NCBI RefSeq assembly: GCF_000633515.1
Contig: NZ_AYMP01000016.1
Coordinates: forward strand, 124,001 to 188,000
Direction: 5' to 3'
Source: Morganella morganii H1r
GTDB taxonomy: Bacteria; Pseudomonadota; Gammaproteobacteria; Enterobacterales; Enterobacteriaceae
DNA length: 64,000 bases
The position numbers were made by a program, and so were the translations under genes. This document shows, piece after piece, positions 24,840 through 33,841 of this stretch (position 1 is its first letter; every line of letters begins with the position of its first letter). The notes beneath the pieces are model-generated. The model was given only the letters and a program-made list of their open reading frames with translations, had not been told where the DNA came from and searched no databases.

Positions 24840-26027
24840 ATGCGAACAAATACTGCTCTGTTATCCCTGTCTGTCGGTGCATTTGCTATCGGGGCAACGG
24901 AATTTTCCCCGATGGGTATGCTGCCGGAAATCGCCGGGTCACTGGCTGTTTCCATACCCGCCGCCGGGATGCTGGTTGTGGTGTATGCACTGGGCGTGAT
25001 GCTGGGTGCACCGGTAATGACGTTACTGCTGATCCGGCGTTCGCCGAAAGCGGCACTGATTTTCCTGATGAGTATCTTTACGGCGGGTAATGTGCTGTCG
25101 GCACTGGCACCGGATTACAATACATTGTTGTTTGCCCGCTTTATCACCAGCCTGAATCACGGCGCGTTTTTCGGCATCGGTGCTATGGTGGCGACACGGG
25201 TGGTGGCCAAAGGCAAAGAAGCCGGGGCCATTGCGGGCATGTTTATGGGGCTGACGATTGCTAATATCGGCGGCGTTCCGGCGATCACCAAACTGTCCCA
25301 GATGCTGGGCTGGCGCGAATCCTTCTTTGTGGTCAGCCTTCTCGGCCTGCTGACAATGGCAGCATTGCTGCGATCACTGCCGCGTAATATGCAGGGACAG
25401 GCACTTAATTTGCGCCGTGAATTACAGGTGCTGACCCGTCCGGCGGTATTACTGGCAATGCTGTGTACTGTGCTGGGTGCCAGCGCCATGTTTACGTTTT
25501 ATACCTATATTGCTCCCGCGCTGACCTTTATCTCTGCCGTTCCGGAAACGCAGATCAGCATTATGCTGGTTCTGGTCGGGCTGGGTTTCACACTGGGGAA
25601 TTATCTGGGCGGAGTCTGGGCAAACCGTTCGGTTTCCCGCACATTGTACGGATTATTTGCACTGCTGGCGCTGACGATGGTCTTGTTCCCGTTTATGGTC
25701 CGTGACACTGTCACAGCCGGGGTCATGCTGGTTATCTGGGGAGCGGCCAGTTTTGGTATCGTTCCGCCGCTTCAGGTCAAAGTGATGCAGGTAGCTTCAG
25801 AAGCACAGGCGCTGGCCTCATCAGTTAATATCGGTGCCTTTAATCTCGGTAATGCAGTGGGCGCCGCGCTGGGAGCATCGGTGCTGGCAAACGGTGGTGA
25901 TTATGCCGGAGTCAGTTATGCAGGTGCGGCAGTAGCTGCCGCCGGATTAGTGGTGCTGCGGATAACCTTACGCCGGACAAAACTGCAGAAATCAGGTTCA
26001 GATGCAGAGCAATGCACCACTGTATAA
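24840..26027 (+). CDS. MFS exporter, YdhP/AraJ-like
   Basis: The 395-residue protein has 12 hydrophobic segments and closely resembles remembered E. coli YdhP: AIGATEFSPMGMLPEIA, SIPAAGMLVVVYALGVMLGAP, SLNHGAFFGIGAMVA, and SSVNIGAFNLGNAVGAALG. This DHA1 exporter family handles drugs, arabinose-type sugars or purine-like compounds; the YdhP substrate is not settled. The ATG follows TGAGGAC. A divergent LysR gene probably regulates it and a terminator follows at 26054. Confidence 0.91.
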   Translation: MRTNTALLSLSVGAFAIGATEFSPMGMLPEIAGSLAVSIPAAGMLVVVYALGVMLGAPVMTLLLIRRSPKAALIFLMSIFTAGNVLSALAPDYNTLLFARFITSLNHGAFFGIGAMVATRVVAKGKEAGAIAGMFMGLTIANIGGVPAITKLSQMLGWRESFFVVSLLGLLTMAALLRSLPRNMQGQALNLRRELQVLTRPAVLLAMLCTVLGASAMFTFYTYIAPALTFISAVPETQISIMLVLVGLGFTLGNYLGGVWANRSVSRTLYGLFALLALTMVLFPFMVRDTVTAGVMLVIWGAASFGIVPPLQVKVMQVASEAQALASSVNIGAFNLGNAVGAALGASVLANGGDYAGVSYAGAAVAAAGLVVLRITLRRTKLQKSGSDAEQCTTV

Positions 26028-26053
26028 ATAAGTCAGCAGATTAAAAAACCTTG

Positions 26054-26082
26054 GCAGTCCGTGATGTTAATCCACGGACTGC
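26054..26082 (+). terminator. Rho-independent terminator after the MFS exporter
   Basis: The 10-bp stem GCAGTCCGTG / CACGGACTGC has a 9-nt loop and is followed by TTGTCTTTTGTG. It lies 27 bp after the stop. Confidence 0.75.
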
Positions 26083-26148
26083 TTGTCTTTTGTGCGGGTT
26101 ATTGATTAGAGTGGTGAATTCTGTTTACTGATAACCGGTGATTTTGCT

Positions 26149-27123
26149 ATGACAACCTTTTCTGACACAACATTCCGTACTTTGTATCCGGCCATTGAGC
26201 CTTATGAGGCCGGTTTTCTCGATGTTGGTCATGGTCACCGGATCTATTACGAACGCACCGGCACACCCGGTGCGAAACCGGCGGTTTTTCTGCACGGCGG
26301 GCCCGGCGGCGGCATCAGCTCTGAATACCGGCGCTATTTTGATCCGGCCCGTTATGATGTGCTGCTGTTTGACCAGCGCGGTTGCGGGCGTTCAACACCC
26401 CATGCTGAAATTACCCATAACACTACGTGGGATCTGGTGGAGGACATTGAGCGGCTGAGAAATCATACCGGTGTCAGTAAATGGCTGGTATTCGGCGGCT
26501 CCTGGGGCTCGAGCCTCGCGCTGGCATACAGTGAAACACATCCGCAGCAGGTCAGTGAAATCATTCTGCGCGGTGTGTATACCGTGACACAGGCAGAACT
26601 GAACTGGTATTACCAATTTGGCGTTTCACAGATGTTCCCGGAAGAGTGGGAAGCTTTTTTGGCACCGGTTCCGGTGCAGGAACGGCACAATATGATTGCT
26701 GCCTACCATAAACTGCTGACCGGTGATGATGTTCAGGTTCAGCTGTCAGCAGCCAAAGCCTGGACGTTGTGGGAAGGGAAAACCACCACGCTGTTACCGG
26801 ATGCAGAGCATCTGGATGAATTTACCGGTGACCATTTCGCCATCGCCTTTGCCCGGCTGGAGAACCACTATTTTTATCACCAGTGCTGGCTGGAGGAAGG
26901 ACAGTTGCTGCGTGATATTCACCGGCTGCAGGGTATCCCGGGAATTATTGTTCACGGCCGTTATGATATGCCGTGTCCGGCAACCTTTGCGTGGCATCTG
27001 CATAAAGCCTGGCCGGGATCTGTGCTGCATCTGATTGAAGGTGCAGGGCACGCGATGTCTGAACCGGGGATCCGGGATCAGCTGCTGCGGGCCACAGACT
27101 ATTTTGCCGGTCAGGAGCCATGA
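26149..27123 (+). CDS. pip: Proline iminopeptidase
   Basis: Pip is an alpha/beta-hydrolase (family S33) that removes N-terminal proline from peptides in the cytoplasm. The 324 residues fit the family. The oxyanion motif HGGPGGG lies near residue 49, LLFDQRGCGRSTPH follows, and the nucleophile elbow GGSWGS places Ser118. The late HGRYDMPCP and EGAGHAMSEPG supply Asp and His. It overlaps the LysE-family gene by ATGA. Confidence 0.93.
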   Translation: MTTFSDTTFRTLYPAIEPYEAGFLDVGHGHRIYYERTGTPGAKPAVFLHGGPGGGISSEYRRYFDPARYDVLLFDQRGCGRSTPHAEITHNTTWDLVEDIERLRNHTGVSKWLVFGGSWGSSLALAYSETHPQQVSEIILRGVYTVTQAELNWYYQFGVSQMFPEEWEAFLAPVPVQERHNMIAAYHKLLTGDDVQVQLSAAKAWTLWEGKTTTLLPDAEHLDEFTGDHFAIAFARLENHYFYHQCWLEEGQLLRDIHRLQGIPGIIVHGRYDMPCPATFAWHLHKAWPGSVLHLIEGAGHAMSEPGIRDQLLRATDYFAGQEP

Positions 27124-27755
27124 CCGGCAATTTGCAGGGTATTTTGGGGCTGGTGATCACCAGCTCCGTGCTGATTGCCATTCCGGGGCCGAGTATTCTG
27201 TTTCTGGTCGGTCAGGCGTTATCTGCCGGGAAGAAAAATGCCCTGAAAGGCGTTGCCGGAAATGCCATCGGTATGTACAGCATTGCGGTATTACTTTCTT
27301 TCGGCATTGGCGCGGTACTGATGTCTTCTCCGCAGATCCTGATGATTATTCGTCTGATCGGAGCATTTGTCCTGTTGCTGATTGGCTGGCAGTATGTCCG
27401 GGCATCCCGTATCAGTATGGCGATAGATGTGCCGGCGAATAAAGGCCGTCAGTCATTTTTTGCCGGTATTATTGTCGGTGCCGCGAACCCGAAATCCGTG
27501 ATTATGTTCGGTACAATTGTCCCCGGATTCACCGGCGAAATTCCGCCGGAGATGTCTGCGACCACCGTGTTACTGCTGATGTCGCTGATCCCGATAGTGC
27601 TGGGTATTGTTATCGATATTATCTGGGTTTATGCCGCACATGCCGTTAAATCCGCGTCATTTTTCCGGGGAAACAGTCTGCGCTGGTTTAATCTGTGCGG
27701 CGGTATCCTGATGATCCTTATGGCATTACTGCTGGCAGTGGCATCGGTGATTTAA
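27120..27755 (+). CDS. LysE/RhtB-family amino acid exporter
   Basis: The 211 residues form about six membrane helices with the LysE/RhtB signature near the start (IPGPSILFLVGQALSAGKKNALKG, here split as IPGPSILFLVGQAL and SAGKKNALKG) and GAANPKSVIMFGTIVP in the middle. Such exporters remove amino acids such as homoserine, threonine, leucine or cysteine. Translational coupling to pip (ATGA) suggests removal of amino acids released by the peptidase. The 3' end overlaps the convergent XRE gene by 4 bp. Confidence 0.91.
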   Translation: MTGNLQGILGLVITSSVLIAIPGPSILFLVGQALSAGKKNALKGVAGNAIGMYSIAVLLSFGIGAVLMSSPQILMIIRLIGAFVLLLIGWQYVRASRISMAIDVPANKGRQSFFAGIIVGAANPKSVIMFGTIVPGFTGEIPPEMSATTVLLLMSLIPIVLGIVIDIIWVYAAHAVKSASFFRGNSLRWFNLCGGILMILMALLLAVASVI

Positions 27756-28549
27756 TCATCACCGGTAACCGGGGTGTACACCAGCAGCCGGTTGGCTTTA
27801 TCAATATCAAATGTCAGGGACGCATATTCGTAGGTTTCCCGTCTGCCGTTAAATTCAATTTCACGGATACCGTTACAGGGCTGATAGATTTCGTGTTTAT
27901 TCCACAAAGCGTCAAAAGCTGCAGACTCCTGACATAACGCTGTGATCATCCGCTGAATATTGGGGTCATGTTTTGTTCTGGCATAATCCCGGCGGAAACC
28001 GGCCAGCAGACGCTGAGCATCGGTTTCCCAGTCAATAAAGCGGGTTTGATAGCGGGGATCGGTAAACAGTAAATACAGAAAGTTACGCATCCCGGGCTGT
28101 GCTTCAGAGAAGTGCAGGTAACGATCCGCTTTTTCATTATACGCCAGCACATCCCAGTGCAGATTCAGCACATAGCAAAGATAATTATCCGGAAAATCAT
28201 CCAGCATCCGGGTGATAACCGGCGGCACATGATGTTCCGTATCACCGGACGCTTCGGGTGCCCGCTGATGGGCCAGCAGATACAGGTGCTGGCGTTCTGC
28301 CTCATTCAGACGCAGTGTCCGCGCAAGATTGTCCAGAAAGCGGGTGGATACTCCGATTTCACGTCCCTGTTCCAGCCAGGTGTACCAGGTCAGACCCACA
28401 CCGGCGAGTGCGGCGACTTCCTCACGGCGCAGACCCGGGGTTCGGCGGCGTGAAGTATGTGGCAGGCCCACACATTCCGGAGTCAGACTTTCGCGTTTTG
28501 TCCGTAAAAAATCAGCCAGTTCCGGCCGTGTGCGCGGATTTTCACTCAT
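27752..28549 (-). CDS. XRE-type regulator with MmyB-like ligand domain
   Basis: The 265 residues carry an N-terminal HTH_XRE domain with the group signature RTPGLRREEVAALAGVGLTW and YTWLEQGREIGVS (about residues 35-70). A C-terminal MmyB-like PAS-type domain follows (YLCYVLNLHWDVLAYNEKA). Actinobacterial relatives bind fatty acids; the ligand here is unknown. No clear target: the gene is convergent with lysE and divergent from the decayed LysR gene at 28654. Confidence 0.9.
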   Translation of the reverse strand: MSENPRTRPELADFLRTKRESLTPECVGLPHTSRRRTPGLRREEVAALAGVGLTWYTWLEQGREIGVSTRFLDNLARTLRLNEAERQHLYLLAHQRAPEASGDTEHHVPPVITRMLDDFPDNYLCYVLNLHWDVLAYNEKADRYLHFSEAQPGMRNFLYLLFTDPRYQTRFIDWETDAQRLLAGFRRDYARTKHDPNIQRMITALCQESAAFDALWNKHEIYQPCNGIREIEFNGRRETYEYASLTFDIDKANRLLVYTPVTGDD

Positions 28550-28653
28550 GTTCAGATGCCTTATGTTATGTTGCCTTTAGTGCCTGTTATTATTAGTAAT
28601 AGTATAAACAGTTAAATTGTAACAGGATAACGGCATGTGATTATAGTCTCATA

Positions 28654-29132
28654 TTGCAGATTTCACGTTCCGCCGCCGGAAAGCGCCTTCAGCGCCCGGA
28701 AAACCGTGCCAGTACCCGTCTTCTTCACCGGACCACACGGCGATTGCGTCTCACGGAAGAGGGTGAACGTTTTTTTCTGCACGCCAAACGGATATTATCC
28801 GGGGTGGATGATGCGGAAAATGCCTTATATGACGACTTTCCGGTACATTGCGGATTGCTGTCCCCGTGGTCTTTGGCCGCAATTATGTGATGCCGGTAGT
28901 ACAACAGTATGCCGCACAATGGCCCGGTGTTGATATTGATGTCAGTTTTTCGGATGATGACTGTGATCTGGTTCAGGAAGGGATTGCTGTGGCAGTGTGT
29001 ATCGGCGGTAATGATAACAGCCGCCTGGTGCGGAAAGTTCTGGCGCCGAAAGTCCGCGAATTTCTCAATATACCGGAAATACAATGGCAGGGGGAAAGCG
29101 GTATGGGAATCCCTCCCGTTAATCAATCATAA
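28654..29132 (+). pseudogene. Decayed LysR-family regulator
   Basis: Pieces of one LysR protein lie in two frames. Frame A (28654-28835) reads SRSAAGKRLQRPENR and TRLLHRTTRRLRLTEEGERF, the second half of the HTH and wing, but the first ~28 residues are missing. Near 28835 the frame shifts and frame B continues with GTLRIAVPVVFGRNYVMPV up to RKVLAP. There the middle of the effector domain is gone, and a typical LysR C-terminal motif follows directly (PKVREFLNI). 5' truncation, frameshift and internal deletion together rule out a working regulator. Confidence 0.78.
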
Positions 29133-29142
29133 GGAATAACTG

Positions 29143-29601
29143 ATGACAGATAGTGAATTTCTGGCACAGGCGATAGCACTGGCCCGCCGGAATGTCGAAA
29201 AAGGCGGGCGCCCGTTTGGTGCCGTTGTGGTCAGAAACGGGGAAATTGTCGGTGAAGGGGTTAATCAGATGTCTGAACTGCATGACCCGACCGCCCATGC
29301 GGAATTACTGGCTCTGCGCCATGCCGGTAACAACCTCCGGCAGACCCGGCTGGAAGATTGCGTGGTGTATGCCAGCGGACAACCATGCCCGATGTGCCTG
29401 GCGGCGATGCGAATGGCTGGCATAACCCGTGCGGTATATGCGTATTCCAATGCAGATGCGGAACCTTATGGTTTATCAACGGCATCCGTCGCACTGGCAT
29501 TACGGGCCGATCCGCATGAGCAGCCGGGCTTCTCTTTTACACAACAAAAACCGGAAGGTGAGCCGTCACTGTATGATTTCTGGCGGCAAAAACAGAACTG
29601 A
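29143..29601 (+). CDS. Nucleoside/guanine deaminase-like zinc enzyme
   Basis: This belongs to the cytidine-deaminase-like superfamily (guanine deaminase GuaD/tRNA adenosine deaminase TadA type). The 152 residues contain the zinc ligands: HAE (in TAHAELLAL, about residues 53-55) and PCPMC (about residues 83-87), where Glu is the proton shuttle. NGEIVGEGVNQM precedes. The ATG follows TAAGGAATAACTG. It is intact although both neighbours, LysR and MFS, are broken. The exact base substrate is unknown. Confidence 0.9.
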   Translation: MTDSEFLAQAIALARRNVEKGGRPFGAVVVRNGEIVGEGVNQMSELHDPTAHAELLALRHAGNNLRQTRLEDCVVYASGQPCPMCLAAMRMAGITRAVYAYSNADAEPYGLSTASVALALRADPHEQPGFSFTQQKPEGEPSLYDFWRQKQN

Positions 29602-29617
29602 TTTTCGTTGCCACAGA

Positions 29618-29639
29618 GGCTGCCGGGTTTCCGGCAGCC
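29618..29639 (+). terminator. Hairpin after the deaminase gene
   Basis: The 9-bp stem GGCTGCCGG / CCGGCAGCC with loop GTTT lies 17 bp after the stop. The T tail is poor, so termination strength is uncertain. Confidence 0.5.
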
Positions 29640-29865
29640 GGTATTCCTGATACCATAACCCGCCGGTACCTTCTGCCGGTTTTGTATTTTTTACCTTCTG
29701 TATTCTCCGCTCTGTTTTACATTCCTCTTATTTATCCTCTGAACATACTGCGTTCTGTCAGCAGTACATCTTCTGTCTGCCTGTCATTTCACCTGTTTTA
29801 TCTTTTCCTGATGAGTGAATTCAATCCATAACCCGTTTATTTTCATTTCGTTATACAGGATTTTT

Positions 29866-30495
29866 ATGATTTCACCTTATATATTGCCGGTACTGGCATT
29901 CCCGGTATTTTTTACCGGTATTACTGAATTTATGGTTTCACCGATGCTCACGCCGCAGGCGGTTGCATTTGATGTCATACCCGCACAAGCCTCATGGCTG
30001 ACTGCGGTGTATGCCTTATCGTATGCACTCGCCGCGCCGGTGCCGGGACGGCTGTCAGATCGTATCGGCCGTTACCGGATGTTGCGTGCCGCATTATTAC
30101 TGTTTGTGGCGGATGGTATCGCCTTGTCGCTGGCACCGTGTTTCAGTGTGGCTGCCGCGCTGATCCCGTCAGTTTTTGCACTGATTGCAGAACAATTTCC
30201 GCATGACAGACAGGCTTCTGCTATGGGGTGGTGATGACAGGTATGACCGCCGGTATAATTTCCGGCCCGGTAAATGTTACTCACCGGCATTATCGTGGCT
30301 GAACATGCAGGAACACGTAAAGGAGAGGCACTGGTATTGTCAGAAAGTCTGAATAATCTGAGTATTTTTATTTTATTGCCGGTGGCAGCGGCGCAGCAGG
30401 ATAGTCAGATATTATTACCCGCAGTTATCGCGCTATTGTGTCGCGCAACAGTACTGACGGGGTACATTCTCAGCCCGATATATCGCAAAAAGTAA
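29866..30495 (+). pseudogene. Decayed MFS transporter
   Basis: From ATG 29866 a DHA1-type MFS protein is readable (LAFPVFFTGITEFMVSPMLTP, here split as LAFPVFFTGITEF and MVSPMLTP; GRLSDRIGRYRMLRAALLL). It covers about four membrane helices and stops at 30234 just after ASAMGW. Adding one G to the GGGG run at 30225 would restore VVMTGMTAGIISGP. The next readable part, near 30274, is TGIIVAEHAGTRKGEALVL, which belongs near helices 10-12, so the middle is deleted. The residue ends at 30495. It is not functional as a transporter. Confidence 0.75.
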
Positions 30496-30556
30496 TAATA
30501 ACGAGAGAAATTATCTCTTCCGGAACTCATTGATACCGATCACGTTTACCGGAAGC

Positions 30557-30575
30557 GAAAATCAATATCATTTAC
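30557..30575 (+). promoter_or_regulatory. Fur box before the TonB receptor gene
   Basis: GAAAATCAATATCATTTAC agrees with the 19-bp Fur consensus GATAATGATAATCATTATC at 13 positions. It lies 52 bp before the receptor ATG. Iron repression of the receptor and downstream binding protein is expected. Confidence 0.65.
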
Positions 30576-30627
30576 GCTGTATATACAAGTATATAACGAT
30601 AACAGTAAAACGATAACGGATGGTTCT

Positions 30628-32787
30628 ATGACGACTAACTATATTTCGCGGGTACTGCTGCCTGCGCTGATTTCTGTTGCCCTTTTTCCGGCGCAGCAGG
30701 CACTGGCAGATACCATAATTGTGACGGATAAGCCTTCTCATATCACCCCGCAAACTCAGGCCGGTGCCGGTTTTGTGGCGACCGATATTGATATGGGGCC
30801 GCTCGGTACCCGCCAGTGGCTGGATATTCCCTACAGCAGCAATACCGTCAGTGAAGCGATGATCCGCAATCAGCAAAGTAAAAGTGTCAGTGAAATGCTG
30901 AAATATCTGCCGTCTTCCCAGATGCAGGCACGCGGTGGTATGGATGTGGGGCGTCCGCAGAGCCGGGGAATGCAGGGCAGCGTGGTGGAAAACAGCAGAC
31001 TGAACGGCCTGAATATTGTTTCCACCACGGCGTTTCCGGTAGAAATGCTGGAGCGGCTGGACGCCGTGAACAGCCTGACCGGTGCAATTTACGGCCCGGC
31101 GAGCCCTTCCGGTCAGTTTAATTTTATCTCTAAACGGCCGACTCAGGAGCCGCTGCGCCGGGTTACGGTGGGGTATCAGAACCGCAATGCCTACAGCGCA
31201 CATCTGGATCTCGGCGGGCAGGTGAATGAAGAGAAGACTTTCGGCTACCGCCTGAATTTACTGGATGAAGAGGGGGAAGGTTATGTCCGGAACAGTAAAA
31301 TCCGCCGTCAGCTGGCCGCTGTTGCCCTGGACTGGCAGATCCGGCCGGGAACACAGATACAGCTGGATGCCAGCCACTATCATTTTGTGACCAAAGGATT
31401 TCCCGGCAGCTTTGGTTACGGCCCGGATATTGATTTACCGAATGCACCGGACAGTTCCAACCCTGATCTTGCACTTAACACCGCCGGTAATGACCTGACG
31501 ACAGATTCCGTCAGTACACGTTTTACCCACTATATGAATGATGACTGGTCACTGAGCGGCGGTATCGGCTATCAGCAGGCTGATCGGGCAATGCGCTCCG
31601 TTTCGTCGCAAATTCTGGACAGTAAAGGGACTATCAGCCGCTCGATCACGGATTCTCCGGCAGCCGGCCGTTTCCGCGTACTGAGTAATAATCTCGCCCT
31701 GAACGGTCAGTTTGATACAGGTTCGGTAAACCATGATGTTGCTCTTGCCACTACCGGTTATACCTGGTCAATTTACAGTGCCAAAGAGCGGGGTAAAACC
31801 TTTCAGCTCGGCAATACCAATATGTATGACCCGTCTTCCATGACCGAACCTTCCGATGGTCGTATCAGAACCGGCGGGGAGCGTTACAAAGCCAGTGAAA
31901 ACCAGCAGCAGAGTATTATCATTGGTGACACTGTCACATTTAACCCGCAATGGTCTGCCATGGTGTATGTCAGTCAGAGCTGGATAACGACCCGTAACTT
32001 CGATAAGCAGGGACACAAAACTGACCGCGATCAGCAGACCGGTACCAGCCCGAATATGGCGCTGATGTACAAAATCACTCCCGATGTGATGACCTATATC
32101 AGTTATGCCGATTCTCTCCAGCCGGGGGATACCGCGCCGGATGATGATAAAGTCAAAAACCGGGGTGAAACACTCAGCCCGTACCGCAGTACCCAATATG
32201 AATGGGGTATTAAAGCCAATACCGGCAATATGAATCTGAGTGCCGCAGTTTTCCGCCTGAAACGGCCGTTTGCTTATACCGATAGCGACCAGATCTTTAA
32301 AAAACAGGGGGAGCAGGTGAATGACGGCCTGGAACTGACCGCCACCGGCAATGTCTGGCAGGGGCTGAATATCTACAGCGGCGTTACGTTCCTGAAAGCA
32401 GAACTGACGGATACCGGAAACAGTAAGACTGAAGATAAACGGGTTGTCGGGGTACCGAAAGTACAGGCAAACCTGCTGATGGAATACAGTCTGCCGTCTG
32501 TTCCGCAGTGGGTATACAGTGCCAATATTCATTACACCGGCAAACGGGCGGCAAATGATACCAACACCAGCTGGGCGGACAGCTATACCACGCTGGATCT
32601 CGGTGCCCGTTATACCACTCAGATAGAAAATGTGCCGGTCACGCTGCGGATCTCTGCGGATAACGTCACCAATGAACATTACTGGGCGTCTATCTTCCCC
32701 GGCAACAGTAATGGTAAAAATGGCGGCGCTAATGCCTTTACCGGTGCAGGCCGCGAATTCCGGGCCACCGTATCATTTGATTTCTGA
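30628..32787 (+). CDS. TonB-dependent siderophore receptor
   Basis: This is an outer-membrane receptor for a ferric siderophore, energised by TonB. The 719 residues begin with a signal peptide cut near QQALADT. A plug domain follows (SVSEMLKYLPSSQMQARGGMD, here split as SVSEMLKYLPSS and QMQARGGMD; AVNSLTGAIYGPASPSGQ). The 22-strand barrel ends in the expected aromatic C-terminus FRATVSFDF. The plug style is like FhuE/FpvA-type receptors, but the ligand cannot be told. A Fur box precedes and a binding-protein gene follows after 15 bp. Confidence 0.93.
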   Translation: MTTNYISRVLLPALISVALFPAQQALADTIIVTDKPSHITPQTQAGAGFVATDIDMGPLGTRQWLDIPYSSNTVSEAMIRNQQSKSVSEMLKYLPSSQMQARGGMDVGRPQSRGMQGSVVENSRLNGLNIVSTTAFPVEMLERLDAVNSLTGAIYGPASPSGQFNFISKRPTQEPLRRVTVGYQNRNAYSAHLDLGGQVNEEKTFGYRLNLLDEEGEGYVRNSKIRRQLAAVALDWQIRPGTQIQLDASHYHFVTKGFPGSFGYGPDIDLPNAPDSSNPDLALNTAGNDLTTDSVSTRFTHYMNDDWSLSGGIGYQQADRAMRSVSSQILDSKGTISRSITDSPAAGRFRVLSNNLALNGQFDTGSVNHDVALATTGYTWSIYSAKERGKTFQLGNTNMYDPSSMTEPSDGRIRTGGERYKASENQQQSIIIGDTVTFNPQWSAMVYVSQSWITTRNFDKQGHKTDRDQQTGTSPNMALMYKITPDVMTYISYADSLQPGDTAPDDDKVKNRGETLSPYRSTQYEWGIKANTGNMNLSAAVFRLKRPFAYTDSDQIFKKQGEQVNDGLELTATGNVWQGLNIYSGVTFLKAELTDTGNSKTEDKRVVGVPKVQANLLMEYSLPSVPQWVYSANIHYTGKRAANDTNTSWADSYTTLDLGARYTTQIENVPVTLRISADNVTNEHYWASIFPGNSNGKNGGANAFTGAGREFRATVSFDF

Positions 32788-32802
32788 CACGGAGGTACGG
32801 TG

Positions 32803-33795
32803 ATGCGGCACTATTTATCAGCGTTATGCCTGTTATTTGTCAGTACCTGCGTCTTCAGTGTCCCGGCGGAAACCCCGCCGGAACCGGCACTGCGGATAGC
32901 AACACCGTGGCCGGCGCAGAATGCGATTATTATGATGCTGGGTTATGGCGGTAATATTACAGGAACCTCACGGGTTGCCAAACAGATCCCGCTGTTCCGT
33001 CAGATGCTGCCGCAGATTGATAATGTGCCGGTCATCGGCACAACCGGCGGTAATGAGCTGAATATTGAACAAATTCTGAGTCTGCGGACAGATATTTTAT
33101 TTATTCATGACGGGATCCGCATTCCTCAGCAGGAGGTACTGGCACAGGCCGGTGTCCGTGTGCTGGCTTTTAAAGCCAACAGTATGGATGCCCTGCGGGA
33201 GCGGGTAAAACTGACCGGCGAAGCGCTCGGGCCGGATGCGGCAGAGAAAGCGGCGCAATATGAGCGCTATTTCCGGGACAATATCCGCCGGGTGCAGGAA
33301 CGGCTGAAAAAGGTTCCGGTGTCTGCCCGTCTGCGGGTGTATCACAGCATGGGAAACCCGCTGTATACCTCCGGGCGGCCGTCACTCAATCAGGACTGGA
33401 TGGATCTGGCCGGCGCGGTCAATGTGGCGGAAAACTGGTTTCCGGCACACAGCAGTGCAAACGGAGAGGTATCATCAGAGCAGATTATCGCGGCTGATCC
33501 GCAGGTGATTATTGCGATGAACCGGCGGGATGCGGAATTTATTCAGCAGTCGCCGCAATGGCAGTCAATTGATGCCGTGCGTAACGGGCGGGTATATACC
33601 AATCCGCGTGGTATGTTCTGGTGGTGCCGCGAGACGTCAGAGGAGGCATTGCAGTTTCTCTGGCTGGCCACGGTGCTGTACCCGGACGCTTTTGCGGATA
33701 TTGATATGAGAAATGAAACAGCCGCGTTCTATCAGGCGTTTTATGGCATTACGCTGACGCCGCAGCAGATCACGGATATTCTGCAACCGGAGTAA
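32803..33795 (+). CDS. Periplasmic iron-chelate binding protein
   Basis: From ATG 32803 the protein has 330 residues with a signal peptide (LCLLFVSTCVFSVPAET) and the helical-backbone binding-protein pattern: RIATPWPAQNAIIMMLGYG, then NELNIEQILSLRTDILFIHDG, AVNVAENWFP, SSEQIIAADPQVIIAMN. GTG 32800 is an alternative start; GGAGG precedes both. It follows the TonB receptor and shares its Fur control. No permease or ATPase gene is next to it, so it must use another importer. Confidence 0.9.
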   Translation: MRHYLSALCLLFVSTCVFSVPAETPPEPALRIATPWPAQNAIIMMLGYGGNITGTSRVAKQIPLFRQMLPQIDNVPVIGTTGGNELNIEQILSLRTDILFIHDGIRIPQQEVLAQAGVRVLAFKANSMDALRERVKLTGEALGPDAAEKAAQYERYFRDNIRRVQERLKKVPVSARLRVYHSMGNPLYTSGRPSLNQDWMDLAGAVNVAENWFPAHSSANGEVSSEQIIAADPQVIIAMNRRDAEFIQQSPQWQSIDAVRNGRVYTNPRGMFWWCRETSEEALQFLWLATVLYPDAFADIDMRNETAAFYQAFYGITLTPQQITDILQPE

Positions 33796-33804
33796 TCCGG
33801 ACAT

Positions 33805-33830
33805 CCCGTCACCGGTTTTCCGGTGACGGG
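33805..33830. terminator. Two-way terminator between binding protein and Cry-like gene
   Basis: The 11-bp perfect stem CCCGTCACCGG / CCGGTGACGGG has a TTTT loop and sits between convergent stops at 33795 and 33842. The tail is ATTGTATCT on the plus strand. Confidence 0.65.
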
Positions 33831-33841
33831 ATTGTATCTGT

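Noticed and set aside
31768-32679. Minus-strand frame of 303 codons
   Set aside because: Shadow of the TonB receptor gene.
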